A DNA stretch of 64,000 nucleotides from Asaia sp. W19 (GCF_003994335.1 NZ_PNQZ01000043.1:102870-166869), one strand, 5' to 3'. Shown: positions 51,418-59,332, numbered from the stretch's first letter. Notes: a model not told the origin generated them from the letters alone. A program made the numbers and translations.

Positions 51418-52887
51418 TCAGCGCCCCGGTTGGCCAACGGCGTAATCATTGATGCCCCACAGGCGGTCCTTGACGGCATTGTAATACGCCTTCTCGTCGT
51501 AGAGCGGGACGTTCAGCTTCAGATCGGATGCCGTTAGTCGCCCCATTGCCGCGGCGATGGCATAGGAAGATTGCACGAGACCGCTGAGATTTTGCACCAA
51601 GGCCGTCTGCGCCTGCAGCAGGGTCTGTTGCTGCTGAAGCACTTCGAGTGTGGAACTCGTGCCCACAATGGCCTGGCGCTCCACACCGTCAAGCGCGATG
51701 ACGTTTGCGGCAATGGCGGTCCTGTTGCTCGAAATCGAGTCGTTATAGGAGCGGAATTGCTGCCAGTTCGATGAGGCGGTCTGGGCAGCGCCACGACGCG
51801 CGATATCAACGGCGCGGCGTGCCGCCAGATATTGCTGGCGCGCCTGCCTTACCGCTGCGTATTCCGACCCGCCCTGATAGATCGGGACATCGAAATTGAT
51901 AGTGCCGTATTTATTGTCGGTAATCATCTTACCGTAGCCCTGGTTCTTCACGTAGGAATAACCGAGCGTAGCGGAGATCTTGGGCAGAATGGCCGAGAGC
52001 TGGACCGAGAAATTGTCTTTCTGCTGGGCCTCGACGAAAAGCGCATTGATGATCGTCGGGTTATTCTTCATCGCCTCAGCGACGATCTGCTTTTCTTCCT
52101 CGATCGGCAGCTTGAGCGGCTGCGGGGCCACGAGATTCGGCGCAGGCGGGACGCCAACAACCTGCAGATAAGTTGCCTGCGAAGCGCGTAGCGTTCCTTC
52201 GCTCTGCTGGCGGGTCGCCTTCGCGGTTGCAAGAGCAGCCTGAGCCTGTGCAACGTCCGTGCGGGTGATCTCACCCTGCTGGAAACGGTCCTGAGTGGCC
52301 TTGAGCTGCTCTTCGAGAACATGCTCGTTATTGATGTTGATCTGCAGGATCTGCTCGCTACGAATCACCCCGACATAAGCGTTCACAACATCGGTGAATA
52401 CTTCCTGCTCTGTCTGGATCAGCTGGGCGCGTTCAGCCATGACGGTATTGACCGCCTGATGCGTGGCAGCGGTCGTCTTGCCGCCCTGATACAGATACTC
52501 GCTGACCGTAACACCGCCCTGATAGCCGGGCGTGGCATAGCTGCGGTTATAGGCCGGTGTGCCGAAATTCGAGCCGGGCTCCGGCCCCTGAGCGCCGTAG
52601 GCGTTATTACCCTGATAATAGGTCAGCCCCGCCTGCCCCTGGATCTTGGGGCGCCAGCCGGCGAGCGCGGTCGGTACCTGTTCGTCAGCTGCGCGAAGCT
52701 TCGCCCGCTCCTGCTGCAAGGTCGGGTTTGTCAGGTAGGCGGTTGCGAGAGCCTCCTGAAGGGTATGCGGAATGAATTCGGGAGAGCCCTTGCCGTCATA
52801 GGTCTGGGCCAGAACAGTCGTGCTCTTGAGAACGACCATCAAACCCACGCCCAGAGAAGTATAGGCCTTAAACTGATCCCGCTTCAT
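51418..52887 (-). CDS. TolC-family outer-membrane efflux protein
   Basis: About 489 residues with a signal peptide (MKRDQFKAYTSLGVGLMVVLKSTTVLA-Q). Two repeats of the outer-membrane efflux fold are visible: long helices such as TEVFTDVVNAYVGVIRSEQIL-type segments, and repeated Ala/Gln-rich strands with TLQQERAKLRAADEQV. It makes the exit duct for tripartite export or type I secretion; no pump gene is adjacent. ATG at 52887 follows AAGGG. Name is given at family level only. Confidence 0.88.
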   Translation of the reverse strand: MKRDQFKAYTSLGVGLMVVLKSTTVLAQTYDGKGSPEFIPHTLQEALATAYLTNPTLQQERAKLRAADEQVPTALAGWRPKIQGQAGLTYYQGNNAYGAQGPEPGSNFGTPAYNRSYATPGYQGGVTVSEYLYQGGKTTAATHQAVNTVMAERAQLIQTEQEVFTDVVNAYVGVIRSEQILQININNEHVLEEQLKATQDRFQQGEITRTDVAQAQAALATAKATRQQSEGTLRASQATYLQVVGVPPAPNLVAPQPLKLPIEEEKQIVAEAMKNNPTIINALFVEAQQKDNFSVQLSAILPKISATLGYSYVKNQGYGKMITDNKYGTINFDVPIYQGGSEYAAVRQARQQYLAARRAVDIARRGAAQTASSNWQQFRSYNDSISSNRTAIAANVIALDGVERQAIVGTSSTLEVLQQQQTLLQAQTALVQNLSGLVQSSYAIAAAMGRLTASDLKLNVPLYDEKAYYNAVKDRLWGINDYAVGQPGR

Positions 52888-53078
52888 GGATGCCCTTTCG
52901 ACTGACGACGGCACTGCAATAACGTGACAATGGTGTCCATCGTCCGGTTTCAGGCCTCCTGTTCCCTCCCTATGCCATATCTGACTGCAATCGGAAATTT
53001 CTTCTTATTTCTTCGCGTTGTGCGCCCTACCCCCTTGACCGCAGACGCGCAGAAAGAGATATAGCCCCTACACCAGCC

Positions 53079-53152
53079 GGTCCGGTGGCAGAATGGTGAT
53101 GCAGCGGACTGCAAATCCGCGTACGTGGGTTCGATTCCCGCCCGGACCTCCA
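53079..53152 (+). tRNA. tRNA-Cys (GCA)
   Basis: Full cloverleaf: acceptor GGTCCGG/CCGGACC, anticodon stem GCGGA/TCCGC around CTGCAAA with anticodon GCA at 53111-53113, and T arm GTGGG-TTCGATT-CCCGC. Discriminator T and the encoded CCA at 53150-53152 are present. The integrase gene of the following element ends 43 bases further on, so the 3' part of this tRNA is the probable attachment site. Confidence 0.95.
53131..53152 (+). other. Probable left attachment site (tRNA 3' end)
   Basis: The tRNA-Cys T arm and CCA end directly precede the integrase gene, the usual site used by tyrosine integrases. The matching copy should lie beyond 64000; it is not seen here. Confidence 0.5.
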
Positions 53153-53195
53153 TGTTTCCCGAAAAATCGCGGAGAACCGCCATTGCTGCGGAGTT

Positions 53196-54242
53196 TTACA
53201 TAACTCCTTTGGCGCGTTTTACATTCTCCATTCGCTTCATGGCTTCTTCAGCCAGCTTTTTCTGGTCAACAGCGCGGGTGTAGCGCTCCACTTCAGATAG
53301 GGTTTTGTGACCTGTGATCGCGGCGATCTGGTGTGTGGTACAGCCTGCCTCGGCCAGCCTTCTAGCCGCTGCTTTGCGCAGGCCGTGGCCCGAAAGATCG
53401 CCCGAAACCCCTGCAGCATCTGCCCATACACGGAACTGATTACCCAGGCCGTTTGACGACGCCTGCTTCCCCGCCTGATTCTGAAGGTAGCTGCCGACTT
53501 TCGCTGGCTCGAGTGCGATAATATCAGCCAATGCCGGATGAATCGGGATCAATAGTCGCGCGCCGGTCTTTTGCTGGATGACATCAAGGAAGCCATCGCG
53601 GATATCACTCGGCCCCATCTTGACAGCGTCTGATCTGCGCTGCCCGGTATAAAGCATCAGTGCAAACGTAAGCCTCTGTCGGGAGCCTACGGGCCAAAAC
53701 GCTTCGTATTGCGCGATCTCTTCCTCGGACCAGGTGCGAGACCCCTCCCCTCGCTCCTTCACGCGACGAATGCCAGAGGTTGGATCGACGGAGATCTCTT
53801 CGTTTTCCAACGCATAACGGAAAAGAATGCCGAGTAGCGACAACCAGCGATTATACATCGCGGGCCGGTTCGCCAACGGGCGCAGAATCGCGCGAATATG
53901 CTTGGCTCCGAAGTCAGTCAGCTGCGCATCCGCAAAGCGCTCCGCCTGCATCCGCTTGATAATATTGTTATAAGTCTTCTGCGTGCTGATACGGAGCGCG
54001 AGAAACGCCGCCGATCGACGCCATTCGTCACTCAATCTGACGAACGTTCCGGCAGATCGTATGCGCGGTGGCTCTTTGACGACCTCACTCTGCGCGAGAG
54101 CAGCCTGATAGGCTGCGAGAAAGGCGGGATCATTCTGGGGCGGCAAGGGCTTCCGCGGCAGGTTTGGGTGTCTGAAATAGAGCCTGATCTTACCGTCTCG
54201 ACCCTTATGCCGTTGGATGTGAGGCAGCCGGATGACGGTCAT
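53196..54242 (-). CDS. Tyrosine-family integrase
   Basis: A 348-residue phage-type site-specific recombinase. The N-terminal arm- and core-binding regions (about 1-165) precede the catalytic domain with Arg202 in TGQRRSD, His286 and Arg289 in SGHGLRKAA, His312 in ITGHKT and the nucleophile Tyr321 in VERYTRA. All catalytic residues are present, so it should be active. Its end faces the tRNA-Cys 3' end. It overlaps the excisionase-like gene by 4 bases, which supports its start and translational coupling. Confidence 0.95.
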   Translation of the reverse strand: MTVIRLPHIQRHKGRDGKIRLYFRHPNLPRKPLPPQNDPAFLAAYQAALAQSEVVKEPPRIRSAGTFVRLSDEWRRSAAFLALRISTQKTYNNIIKRMQAERFADAQLTDFGAKHIRAILRPLANRPAMYNRWLSLLGILFRYALENEEISVDPTSGIRRVKERGEGSRTWSEEEIAQYEAFWPVGSRQRLTFALMLYTGQRRSDAVKMGPSDIRDGFLDVIQQKTGARLLIPIHPALADIIALEPAKVGSYLQNQAGKQASSNGLGNQFRVWADAAGVSGDLSGHGLRKAAARRLAEAGCTTHQIAAITGHKTLSEVERYTRAVDQKKLAEEAMKRMENVKRAKGVM

Positions 54243-54496
54243 GACAACAAATAATCCAATGGCGTCTCTGACTGTGGCCCTATACTTGATTCTGGTTTGA
54301 GCCCGTTTTCACTGGAATGCGCGTCAATCCAGCGATCCAGCGCGAGTCTGTCCCATCCCTTACGCCCTGGCGACATTCGTAACGGTGGTACTTCGCGGCC
54401 GATGCCACTGAGAAAAGTGCCAGCTGAGAGACCTACATACCGGCAAGCGTCCTCGAGTTTCAGGACACGCGGGGTAATTCGACTGGACATTATCAC
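54239..54496 (-). CDS. Excisionase-like small HTH protein
   Basis: An 85-residue protein with a winged-helix/AlpA-like DNA-binding part (LKLEDACRYVGLSAGTFLSG, then MSPGRKGWDRLALDRWID) and a short tail. Such proteins bend attachment-site DNA and steer the integrase to excision. It overlaps the integrase gene (downstream) and the next gene (upstream) by 4 bases each. Confidence 0.75.
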   Translation of the reverse strand: MIMSSRITPRVLKLEDACRYVGLSAGTFLSGIGREVPPLRMSPGRKGWDRLALDRWIDAHSSENGLKPESSIGPQSETPLDYLLS

Positions 54497-54993
54497 TCTC
54501 TCCCGAGCAGCTCATAAAATTGTGAAGAACGAGGTGTGTCCCCCTCCCCCGGCCTGCGGAAGCGCAGGCGGGTGGTTTGATCGTTCAGACTGATGTCGGT
54601 CAGCGGGTGCGCGGCCTCGATGCGGTTTGCGTCTTCGCGATTCATCAAAAGGACGCGGTGGCGGATGCCTTGCTGGGGGTACGTCTCGATATCGCCGGAC
54701 TGCCAGAGGCAGCGCCACTGGCCGGAGGTCGAGGCAAACTCGGCCAGGAGGCAGAAGCGGGGCTCGCGCGCAATCCAGAACTCGACCAGTTCAGCCGGGA
54801 TCACTTCCACGAAATCGCGCCAGAGTTTTGGACGATGCGGGAGCAGCATCAAAAGATGCGGGTCCAGCCGATCGGGAACCGACGCGCGCGGGGTGATCAC
54901 AGGCAGCTCGATCGCGCGCTGGCTTTCGCGATAGCGGCTCTCTCGCATGGCGTAGGTGCGCTCGGAACGCGGCACGGGGCTAGAGCGCATCAT
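54493..54993 (-). CDS. Element protein of unknown function
   Basis: About 166 residues, Arg/Pro-rich at the start, with ELVEFWIAREPRFCLLAEFAS and HRVLLMNREDANRIEAAHP in the middle. No known domain. The ATG at 54993 is fixed by AAGGAAG upstream and by an ATGA overlap with the preceding gene; a longer frame to 55113 has no such support. Confidence 0.55.
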   Translation of the reverse strand: MMRSSPVPRSERTYAMRESRYRESQRAIELPVITPRASVPDRLDPHLLMLLPHRPKLWRDFVEVIPAELVEFWIAREPRFCLLAEFASTSGQWRCLWQSGDIETYPQQGIRHRVLLMNREDANRIEAAHPLTDISLNDQTTRLRFRRPGEGDTPRSSQFYELLGRE

Positions 54994-55208
54994 ACGATCA
55001 AGCTTCCTTTCATGGTCAGGTCGATTAGAGGACGGGCATTCGGGCCGGGCGTGACCGTCGCCAGGTGGGTGCGATGACGATAAACTGGCACTGCCAGGGC
55101 CTTGTCCCGGCATCGCGTGACGGCGGCGCGCTCGGCTGTGCGATAGGTGCCAAAGCGCGCGACGGTGCGGCCTCTCGCGTTACGGATCGTGAACGGCGCG
55201 GCATTCAT
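54990..55208 (-). CDS. Small basic element protein
   Basis: A 72-residue basic protein (FTIRNARGRTVARFGTYRTA) without a known domain. It overlaps both neighbours by 4 bases in the leftward operon. Short length and tight coupling fit a phage early gene. Confidence 0.55.
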   Translation of the reverse strand: MNAAPFTIRNARGRTVARFGTYRTAERAAVTRCRDKALAVPVYRHRTHLATVTPGPNARPLIDLTMKGSLIV

Positions 55209-55456
55209 AGCGCCCCCTCTTGCTGCAATGCGTGCAAGCGATGGGCGGCGCAGTCTGTCAGGGCGTTCAGGTGCATGAGCCCGCGAGCGATGCCGCCGCC
55301 CTGACTCCGGGCTACGGTATAGGCGGCGCTCGCGCACAAGGCCGAGAGAAGATCGAGGCTTTCGCCCTCGGACAGGCCGAGCCGTTCACAGGTTGCGGCG
55401 ATCTCGGCCGAGGCGGCCGCATAGGCGCGGCGCTTGGTTTCGGCGCGGCTGATCAT
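55205..55456 (-). CDS. Small helical element protein, paralogue of the 55896-56159 product
   Basis: An 83-residue mainly helical protein (MISRAETKRRAYAAASAEI). Its C-terminal half, with LDLLSAL-ASAA and LNAL-A-LH spacing, resembles the product of 55896-56159 and appears to be a diverged copy. Overlaps both neighbours by 4 bases. No known domain. Confidence 0.55.
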   Translation of the reverse strand: MISRAETKRRAYAAASAEIAATCERLGLSEGESLDLLSALCASAAYTVARSQGGGIARGLMHLNALTDCAAHRLHALQQEGAL

Positions 55457-55770
55457 TGGATCGCCCCCCGATGGAATGCGGATATGGCCAGGGCGCGCAG
55501 GGCGTTCACCTGGGCTGCGTAAGGCGGCGACGCGATTGGCTGGGCGTGCCGGGCGAGAAAGCCCTGCAATTCCGCCGCCTTGGCTGTGGCGGCGCGCTTC
55601 CATGGGGCGGCGCATGGCAAAGGGCGGCCATCGTTGGCGCAGGCTGCGGCGAAGCGCCACTCGCGGAAAAGGGTCAGTGCGCGCAGCTGATCGGCGTGCG
55701 GCATTGGCGCGAGGGAGATCCAGAAAGCGCGCTCGGTCATGGCGGCAAGCTGGCGGGTGGGAAGTGTCAT
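55453..55770 (-). CDS. Element protein of unknown function
   Basis: About 105 residues, Ala-rich and helical (MTLPTRQLAAMTERAFWISL). It ends with VNALRALAISAF, faintly like the LNAL segment of its neighbours. ATG at 55770 follows AAGGAG. It overlaps the next gene by 4 bases. Confidence 0.5.
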   Translation of the reverse strand: MTLPTRQLAAMTERAFWISLAPMPHADQLRALTLFREWRFAAACANDGRPLPCAAPWKRAATAKAAELQGFLARHAQPIASPPYAAQVNALRALAISAFHRGAIQ

Positions 55771-55895
55771 GGTGCGGGGCTCCTTCGATGGGGGCTCTTG
55801 AAGGACACGGGACAACACGAGGGGGCAGGAAGATCCGTGCCTGGGCTGCGCGCCGGAGCCTGTTGAAAGGCCCCGGCTTCTGGCCGGAAGCCGGA

Positions 55896-56159
55896 TTAGC
55901 CTGCGTCCTGAATCATGCGGTGGAGCTGCTCGACGGCGGAGGCCTGCAAAGCGTTCAGAGCGCCAACCGCTGCGGTTTCCCAGCCCGGCCTGCGATCGAT
56001 GCAATCAAGAGCGGCCTGGGCAGTGAGGCCAGCGAGGAGGTCGAGGCGCTCCTGCGGGTTCACATCGAAATGGCGGAGTGCCTCATCGAGGAGGTAGCGG
56101 GCGGTGGCGAGGGCCTCGCAGCGGATGGCACCACGGTCATTCTGAGTTAAGTCGGTCAC
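55896..56159 (-). CDS. First gene of the leftward operon, helical protein
   Basis: About 87 residues. The GTG at 56159 is preferred: GGGAG lies nine bases upstream, whereas the ATG at 56168 is directly against that site. The body has LDLLAGLTAQAA and a LNALQASAVEQLHRM ending. Two 19-bp operators lie just upstream (56188-56240), so the operon should be repressor-controlled. No known domain. Confidence 0.5.
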   Translation of the reverse strand: MTDLTQNDRGAIRCEALATARYLLDEALRHFDVNPQERLDLLAGLTAQAALDCIDRRPGWETAAVGALNALQASAVEQLHRMIQDAG

Positions 56160-56187
56160 TTGAAGCATCTCCCTTGTTGATGCTTCG

Positions 56188-56206
56188 ATGTCGCATATAC
56201 CGACAT
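56188..56206. promoter_or_regulatory. Repressor operator O1 (ATGTCG-N7-CGACAT)
   Basis: A perfect 6-bp dyad with CATATAC as spacer, 28 bases before the first gene of the leftward operon. It also overlaps a possible -10 hexamer. Confidence 0.7.
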
Positions 56207-56221
56207 ATGCGGCAATAAGAA

Positions 56222-56240
56222 ATGTCGTCCTTACCGACAT
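56222..56240. promoter_or_regulatory. Repressor operator O2 (ATGTCG-N7-CGACAT)
   Basis: A second perfect dyad with TCCTTAC as spacer, 15 bases from O1. Its dyad is offset from O1 by 34 bases, about three helix turns, which would let two dimers bind the same face. Confidence 0.7.
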
Positions 56241-56521
56241 TTTTTATTCGATCAGGCTGAGCTCGACTGGCGGCCATAAGTGACCACAGAGGGATATGAC
56301 CGTGGCCGCGCTACACCCAGAGAGAAAAATTGGCTTTAGTCCTCGCCCACCCTGCAGTGAAAAGATATTTCGGTCCAGGTAGGTCTCTGAGAAAAAAGAG
56401 AACGGTGACTAGCGTTAATTTGTAATCAACGAATCTGTTCGAGAACTGTACTAACTCGCCTGTACACGATATGTTCTAGAAAAGACGGGAGTTGTTTGTG
56501 CTCAAGAAAACCCCTGACAAT

Positions 56522-56869
56522 TCAGACGATTTGCGCCGTCTTGTCGCGGACCAGAAGGTTGAGAAGCAGATCCTTTTCGTTGTCGCTCAGACTCCGCCAA
56601 AAATCGATCAGGGTCTTTTCGGCCTCTTCTACAGGAAAACGGCTGATATCCTGGCTGCCCGGAGAAGAGCCCGAATAAAGATAGTCAAGTGAAACAGCGA
56701 AGTAATGAGCTATCTCAACAAAGGTCGCAAATCCCGGGTGTTTCCCGCCCTCGATTTCGGCGAGGTGGGACCGGCTGATGTCGAGCGCCGCAGCGACATC
56801 AACCTGTGATTGTTTGCGCGCTTTTCTCAGCTCTCTGATGCGAGCGCCCATTTTTCCGTCCGTGATCAT
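56522..56869 (-). CDS. XRE/HTH phage repressor
   Basis: About 115 residues. The HTH domain spans about residues 8-65 (GARIRELRKARKQSQVDVAAAL, then ISRSHLAEIEGGKHP). A short C-terminal helical part follows (EEAEKTLIDFWRSL), probably for dimers, with no S24 cleavage domain. Two further operators lie upstream, so it should repress itself and the divergent cro gene. The ATG at 56869 is used; 56851 is possible. Because the protein lacks a self-cleavage domain, induction may not be through RecA. Confidence 0.8.
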   Translation of the reverse strand: MITDGKMGARIRELRKARKQSQVDVAAALDISRSHLAEIEGGKHPGFATFVEIAHYFAVSLDYLYSGSSPGSQDISRFPVEEAEKTLIDFWRSLSDNEKDLLLNLLVRDKTAQIV

Positions 56870-56900
56870 AGACGCACCATGCCGTAATCGATGAGTCTTC

Positions 56901-56919
56901 GGGTCGCATATAGCGACAT
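56901..56919. promoter_or_regulatory. Repressor operator O3 (one half degenerate)
   Basis: GGGTCG-CATATAG-CGACAT shares the right half and the 7-base spacing with the others; the left half has two changes. It lies between the repressor and cro starts. Confidence 0.55.
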
Positions 56920-56934
56920 TTTGCTTGACTGATA

Positions 56935-56953
56935 ATGTCGGTATAGGCGACAT
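56935..56953. promoter_or_regulatory. Repressor operator O4 (ATGTCG-N7-CGACAT)
   Basis: A perfect dyad with spacer GTATAGG, seven bases before the cro ATG. Its centre is 34 bases from O3, the same spacing as between O1 and O2. Confidence 0.7.
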
Positions 56954-56959
56954 CAGGTC

Positions 56960-57184
56960 ATGGACACGAAAGATCTCATCCGCCGAGCCGGTGGAACGAA
57001 CAAAGTTGCCAGCGCTGTTCAACGCAAGCACAACACGGTCGCGGGTTGGCAAAAGATACCTCCTTGTCACGTCGTCGCTGTGGCTGAGTTGAGTGGGGTA
57101 CCGCCACACCTCATCAGGCCTGACGTATTTCCTCCCCCTGAAATTGAGGCTGGCCGCGCGTTTAAGCCTCCGCCGCCTAGCTAA
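56960..57184 (+). CDS. Cro/YdaS-like HTH regulator
   Basis: A 74-residue protein with one HTH (LIRRAGGTNKVASAVQRKHNTVAGWQKIP) and the YdaS-type ending IRPDVFPPPE. It starts next to operator O4 and heads the rightward transcript, in the place of phage cro. It should oppose the divergent repressor. Confidence 0.8.
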   Translation: MDTKDLIRRAGGTNKVASAVQRKHNTVAGWQKIPPCHVVAVAELSGVPPHLIRPDVFPPPEIEAGRAFKPPPPS

Positions 57185-57276
57185 CAGGCCCGTGCTCGGC
57201 ACGCTTGCGGAAACGTTCCGCAAAATCACCAAACCACAAGATTTCTCGCGTCCCTGACCCAGAGAGACAGCCGCCA

Positions 57277-57342
57277 ATGCTCCCCACAATCGATAATGCC
57301 GCCCCGACTTCCTCTCATGCGGAGGGCGCGGACCATGCCTGA
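57277..57342 (+). CDS. Possible 21-codon leader ORF
   Basis: ATGCTCCCC... encodes MLPTIDNAAPTSSHAEGADHA and ends TGA, overlapping the start of the next gene. A loose AGAGAGA site precedes it. It may couple translation; it may equally be chance. Confidence 0.25.
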   Translation: MLPTIDNAAPTSSHAEGADHA

Positions 57343-57802
57343 AACGCACGCGGCTCACGTCGCCTCCCTGAAAACCGCCACGCAGGCCGCCATCCGGCAG
57401 CTGGGCGGGGTTGAGGCTGCAGCCTCCTGCACGCGCGTCGGCAAAACGCAGATCTCTGAATATCAGAACCGGAATTCGGCCCATGTCGTGCCTGTGGATG
57501 TAGCACTGGCGCTCGATCTTTACGCGCAGCAGCCCCTGATCCTGGCCGCAATGGCCTCGATCGAGGGTTGTGCGCTGCTCCCGATCGCGTTTGGCGAAGG
57601 ATGCGCCGCAACGGCCATGGGTGAAGTTGCATCCTCGGCCAGCGGGACGATGACAGCCGCGATCGTGGCGCTGGCGGATGGTCAGATCGACCGCACCGAG
57701 GCTGCTGACCTCTCGCAGCGCCTGGGGGAGCTGATCCGTCATTCGACCGATGCGCTGCAAAAGATGCAGGCGCTTGCATTTCGCGCCAATGGGGAGGGCT
57801 GA
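57335..57802 (+). CDS. Phage early regulator, CII-like HTH
   Basis: About 155 residues with an N-terminal HTH-like region (LKTATQAAIRQLGGVEAA, then VGKTQISEYQNRN) and a long helical C-terminus (DRTEAADLSQRLGELI). The fold and position resemble phage regulatory proteins with a CII-type arrangement, but no family is certain. ATG at 57335 follows GGAGGG by eight bases. It stops 3 bases before the next gene. Confidence 0.55.
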   Translation: MPETHAAHVASLKTATQAAIRQLGGVEAAASCTRVGKTQISEYQNRNSAHVVPVDVALALDLYAQQPLILAAMASIEGCALLPIAFGEGCAATAMGEVASSASGTMTAAIVALADGQIDRTEAADLSQRLGELIRHSTDALQKMQALAFRANGEG

Positions 57803-57805
57803 GCC

Positions 57806-58135
57806 ATGCCCCGCCAAATCGTGGTGCAGAGCGAGATCGATGCGGCCAGCCTCATGATGCGTCGTATGAGGGCGCAGCGGGGCGGCGCGGAAAAGATCGC
57901 CCAGGCGCTCGCCCTCAATCTGCAAACGGTCAAGGGATGGGAAGCAGTTCCGGCTTGCCATTTCAGACGGTTTAACGCCGCCTTCGGGAATCGGCTTCCA
58001 TCCACCAAAATCGTTCCGTCTCCCCGGCTTCAGTCCACCGAGCGGGTTCGGCGCCAGTGCCTTTGCTGTGGCGCGCGGTTTGTCGCTGATGGCCGCTGGC
58101 TGCGTCTGTGCAAGCCCTGCCGGGGGCGGTGCTAA
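57806..58135 (+). CDS. HTH protein with C-terminal zinc-binding motif
   Basis: A 109-residue protein. The first about 65 residues resemble the cro-like protein (TVKGWEAVPACHFRRF against TVAGWQKIPPCHVVAV), so the two genes are probably old copies. The C-terminus adds CLCCG and LCKPC, two CxxC pairs likely to bind zinc. It overlaps the next gene by one base. Confidence 0.6.
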   Translation: MPRQIVVQSEIDAASLMMRRMRAQRGGAEKIAQALALNLQTVKGWEAVPACHFRRFNAAFGNRLPSTKIVPSPRLQSTERVRRQCLCCGARFVADGRWLRLCKPCRGRC

Positions 58136-58305
58136 TGGCCCGGCCCGCGCTTGATCGGGGGCGGATCGATCCGGCCATCTCGGCCCTGCGCAAGAGCGGA
58201 GCGAGCGCGCCCCGTATTGCCCGCGCCCTCGGGATATCGGAGCGGACGGTGCGTTATGCGTTCCGCCGTCTGGCAACGCCGCCCGCTCAACGGAAGGCCG
58301 CGTGA
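58135..58305 (+). CDS. Small HTH protein
   Basis: A 56-residue protein with a single HTH of the resolvase type (PAISALRKSGASAPRIARAL, then SERTVRYAFRRL). Start fixed by the TAATG overlap with the preceding gene. Probably a minor regulator of the early transcript. Confidence 0.55.
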   Translation: MARPALDRGRIDPAISALRKSGASAPRIARALGISERTVRYAFRRLATPPAQRKAA

Positions 58306-58306
58306 C

Positions 58307-59332
58307 ATGGATAATCAGATCAGCGCGGCCGAAATCTCAACCCTTTTGACCCAACGTATCGATCAGCTGGTACGCGAGCTGCTGCCGTTCGGGCAGCGCA
58401 TGGGCGCAGACTGGCGGTGCGATTCCCTGTCGGGTGGCAAGGGCACCGCGTTTTCCGTGCATCTGACCGGCAAGAATCCGGGGGGATGGGCCGATCACCG
58501 ATCGGGCGAATTTGGCGATGCGCTCGATCTGGTCGCCGCGTGCCTGACGGGCGGCAGCATGAAAGAGGCGTGCCGCTGGGCGCATGGCTGGCTTGGGCTG
58601 GGCGATCTCGGTCCCGTTGCCATACGTCAGGCGCATCTTGCAGCGGAGAAGATCCAGCGCGACGCGGCGAAGGATGAACAGGACGGGCGCAATAAGGCCA
58701 TGGCCATGTGGCTGGGTGCCGAACCCGTCACCGAGGGCTCGCCGGTGCTCGATTATATCCGCAATCGCGGCATCGATGTCGCGCCCCTGGGCCGCTTCAC
58801 GCGCTCGATACGCTTTGCCCCCGCCCATTACTGCAACGAGGTGCGGCGCAAGCTGCCCGCCATGCTGGCCGCCTTCACGGATGCCACGGGGGCGCATGTC
58901 GCCACGCATCAGACCTGGCTTGCGCAGGACAGCGACGGCCGGTGGGTCAAGGCGCGGCTCGATGTCGCCAAGAAAATACGCGGTGCCTATGCGGGCGCAG
59001 CCATCCGCCTGCGCAAGGGCGAAACCGGCGAGACGCTGGCCAAGGCCAGCCCGGATGAAACCGTGCTGATCGGCGAAGGAATCGAAACCTGCCTTTCCGT
59101 GGCGGTGTGCTGCCCGGAGTTTCGCGTGCTCGCAGCCGGAAGCCTGAGCAACATGGCGGCCATCTGGCTGCCGGACCAGGTGCGCAAGGTCACGCTTCTT
59201 GCCGATCGGGATGAGCACGAAGCTGCAAAGCGCGGCCTCGATCGGGCGATCGATTTTCACCTTTCCAAAGGTCGCGAGGTGCGGGTGGCAAAACCCCCTC
59301 GCGGGAAGGATTTCAACGATGCAATCCAATGA
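58307..59332 (+). CDS. Toprim-domain phage primase
   Basis: About 341 residues. The C-terminal Toprim domain has the metal-binding Glu in VLIGEGIETC (about residue 256) and the DxD in LLADRDEHEA (about 299). The N-terminal region (about 25-110; CDSLSGGKGTAFSVHLTG) is like phage/plasmid primases but has no clear zinc ribbon. ATG at 58307 follows GGAAGG. It overlaps the ATPase gene by 14 bases; both should act at the origin candidate downstream. Confidence 0.8.
   Translation: MDNQISAAEISTLLTQRIDQLVRELLPFGQRMGADWRCDSLSGGKGTAFSVHLTGKNPGGWADHRSGEFGDALDLVAACLTGGSMKEACRWAHGWLGLGDLGPVAIRQAHLAAEKIQRDAAKDEQDGRNKAMAMWLGAEPVTEGSPVLDYIRNRGIDVAPLGRFTRSIRFAPAHYCNEVRRKLPAMLAAFTDATGAHVATHQTWLAQDSDGRWVKARLDVAKKIRGAYAGAAIRLRKGETGETLAKASPDETVLIGEGIETCLSVAVCCPEFRVLAAGSLSNMAAIWLPDQVRKVTLLADRDEHEAAKRGLDRAIDFHLSKGREVRVAKPPRGKDFNDAIQ

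Noticed and set aside
56492..56692. 66-codon plus-strand frame at the repressor end
   Set aside because: Mostly antisense to the repressor; no own features.
56870..58276. In-frame extension of the repressor to 58276
   Set aside because: It would run antisense through cro and three other genes; the HTH protein begins at 56869.
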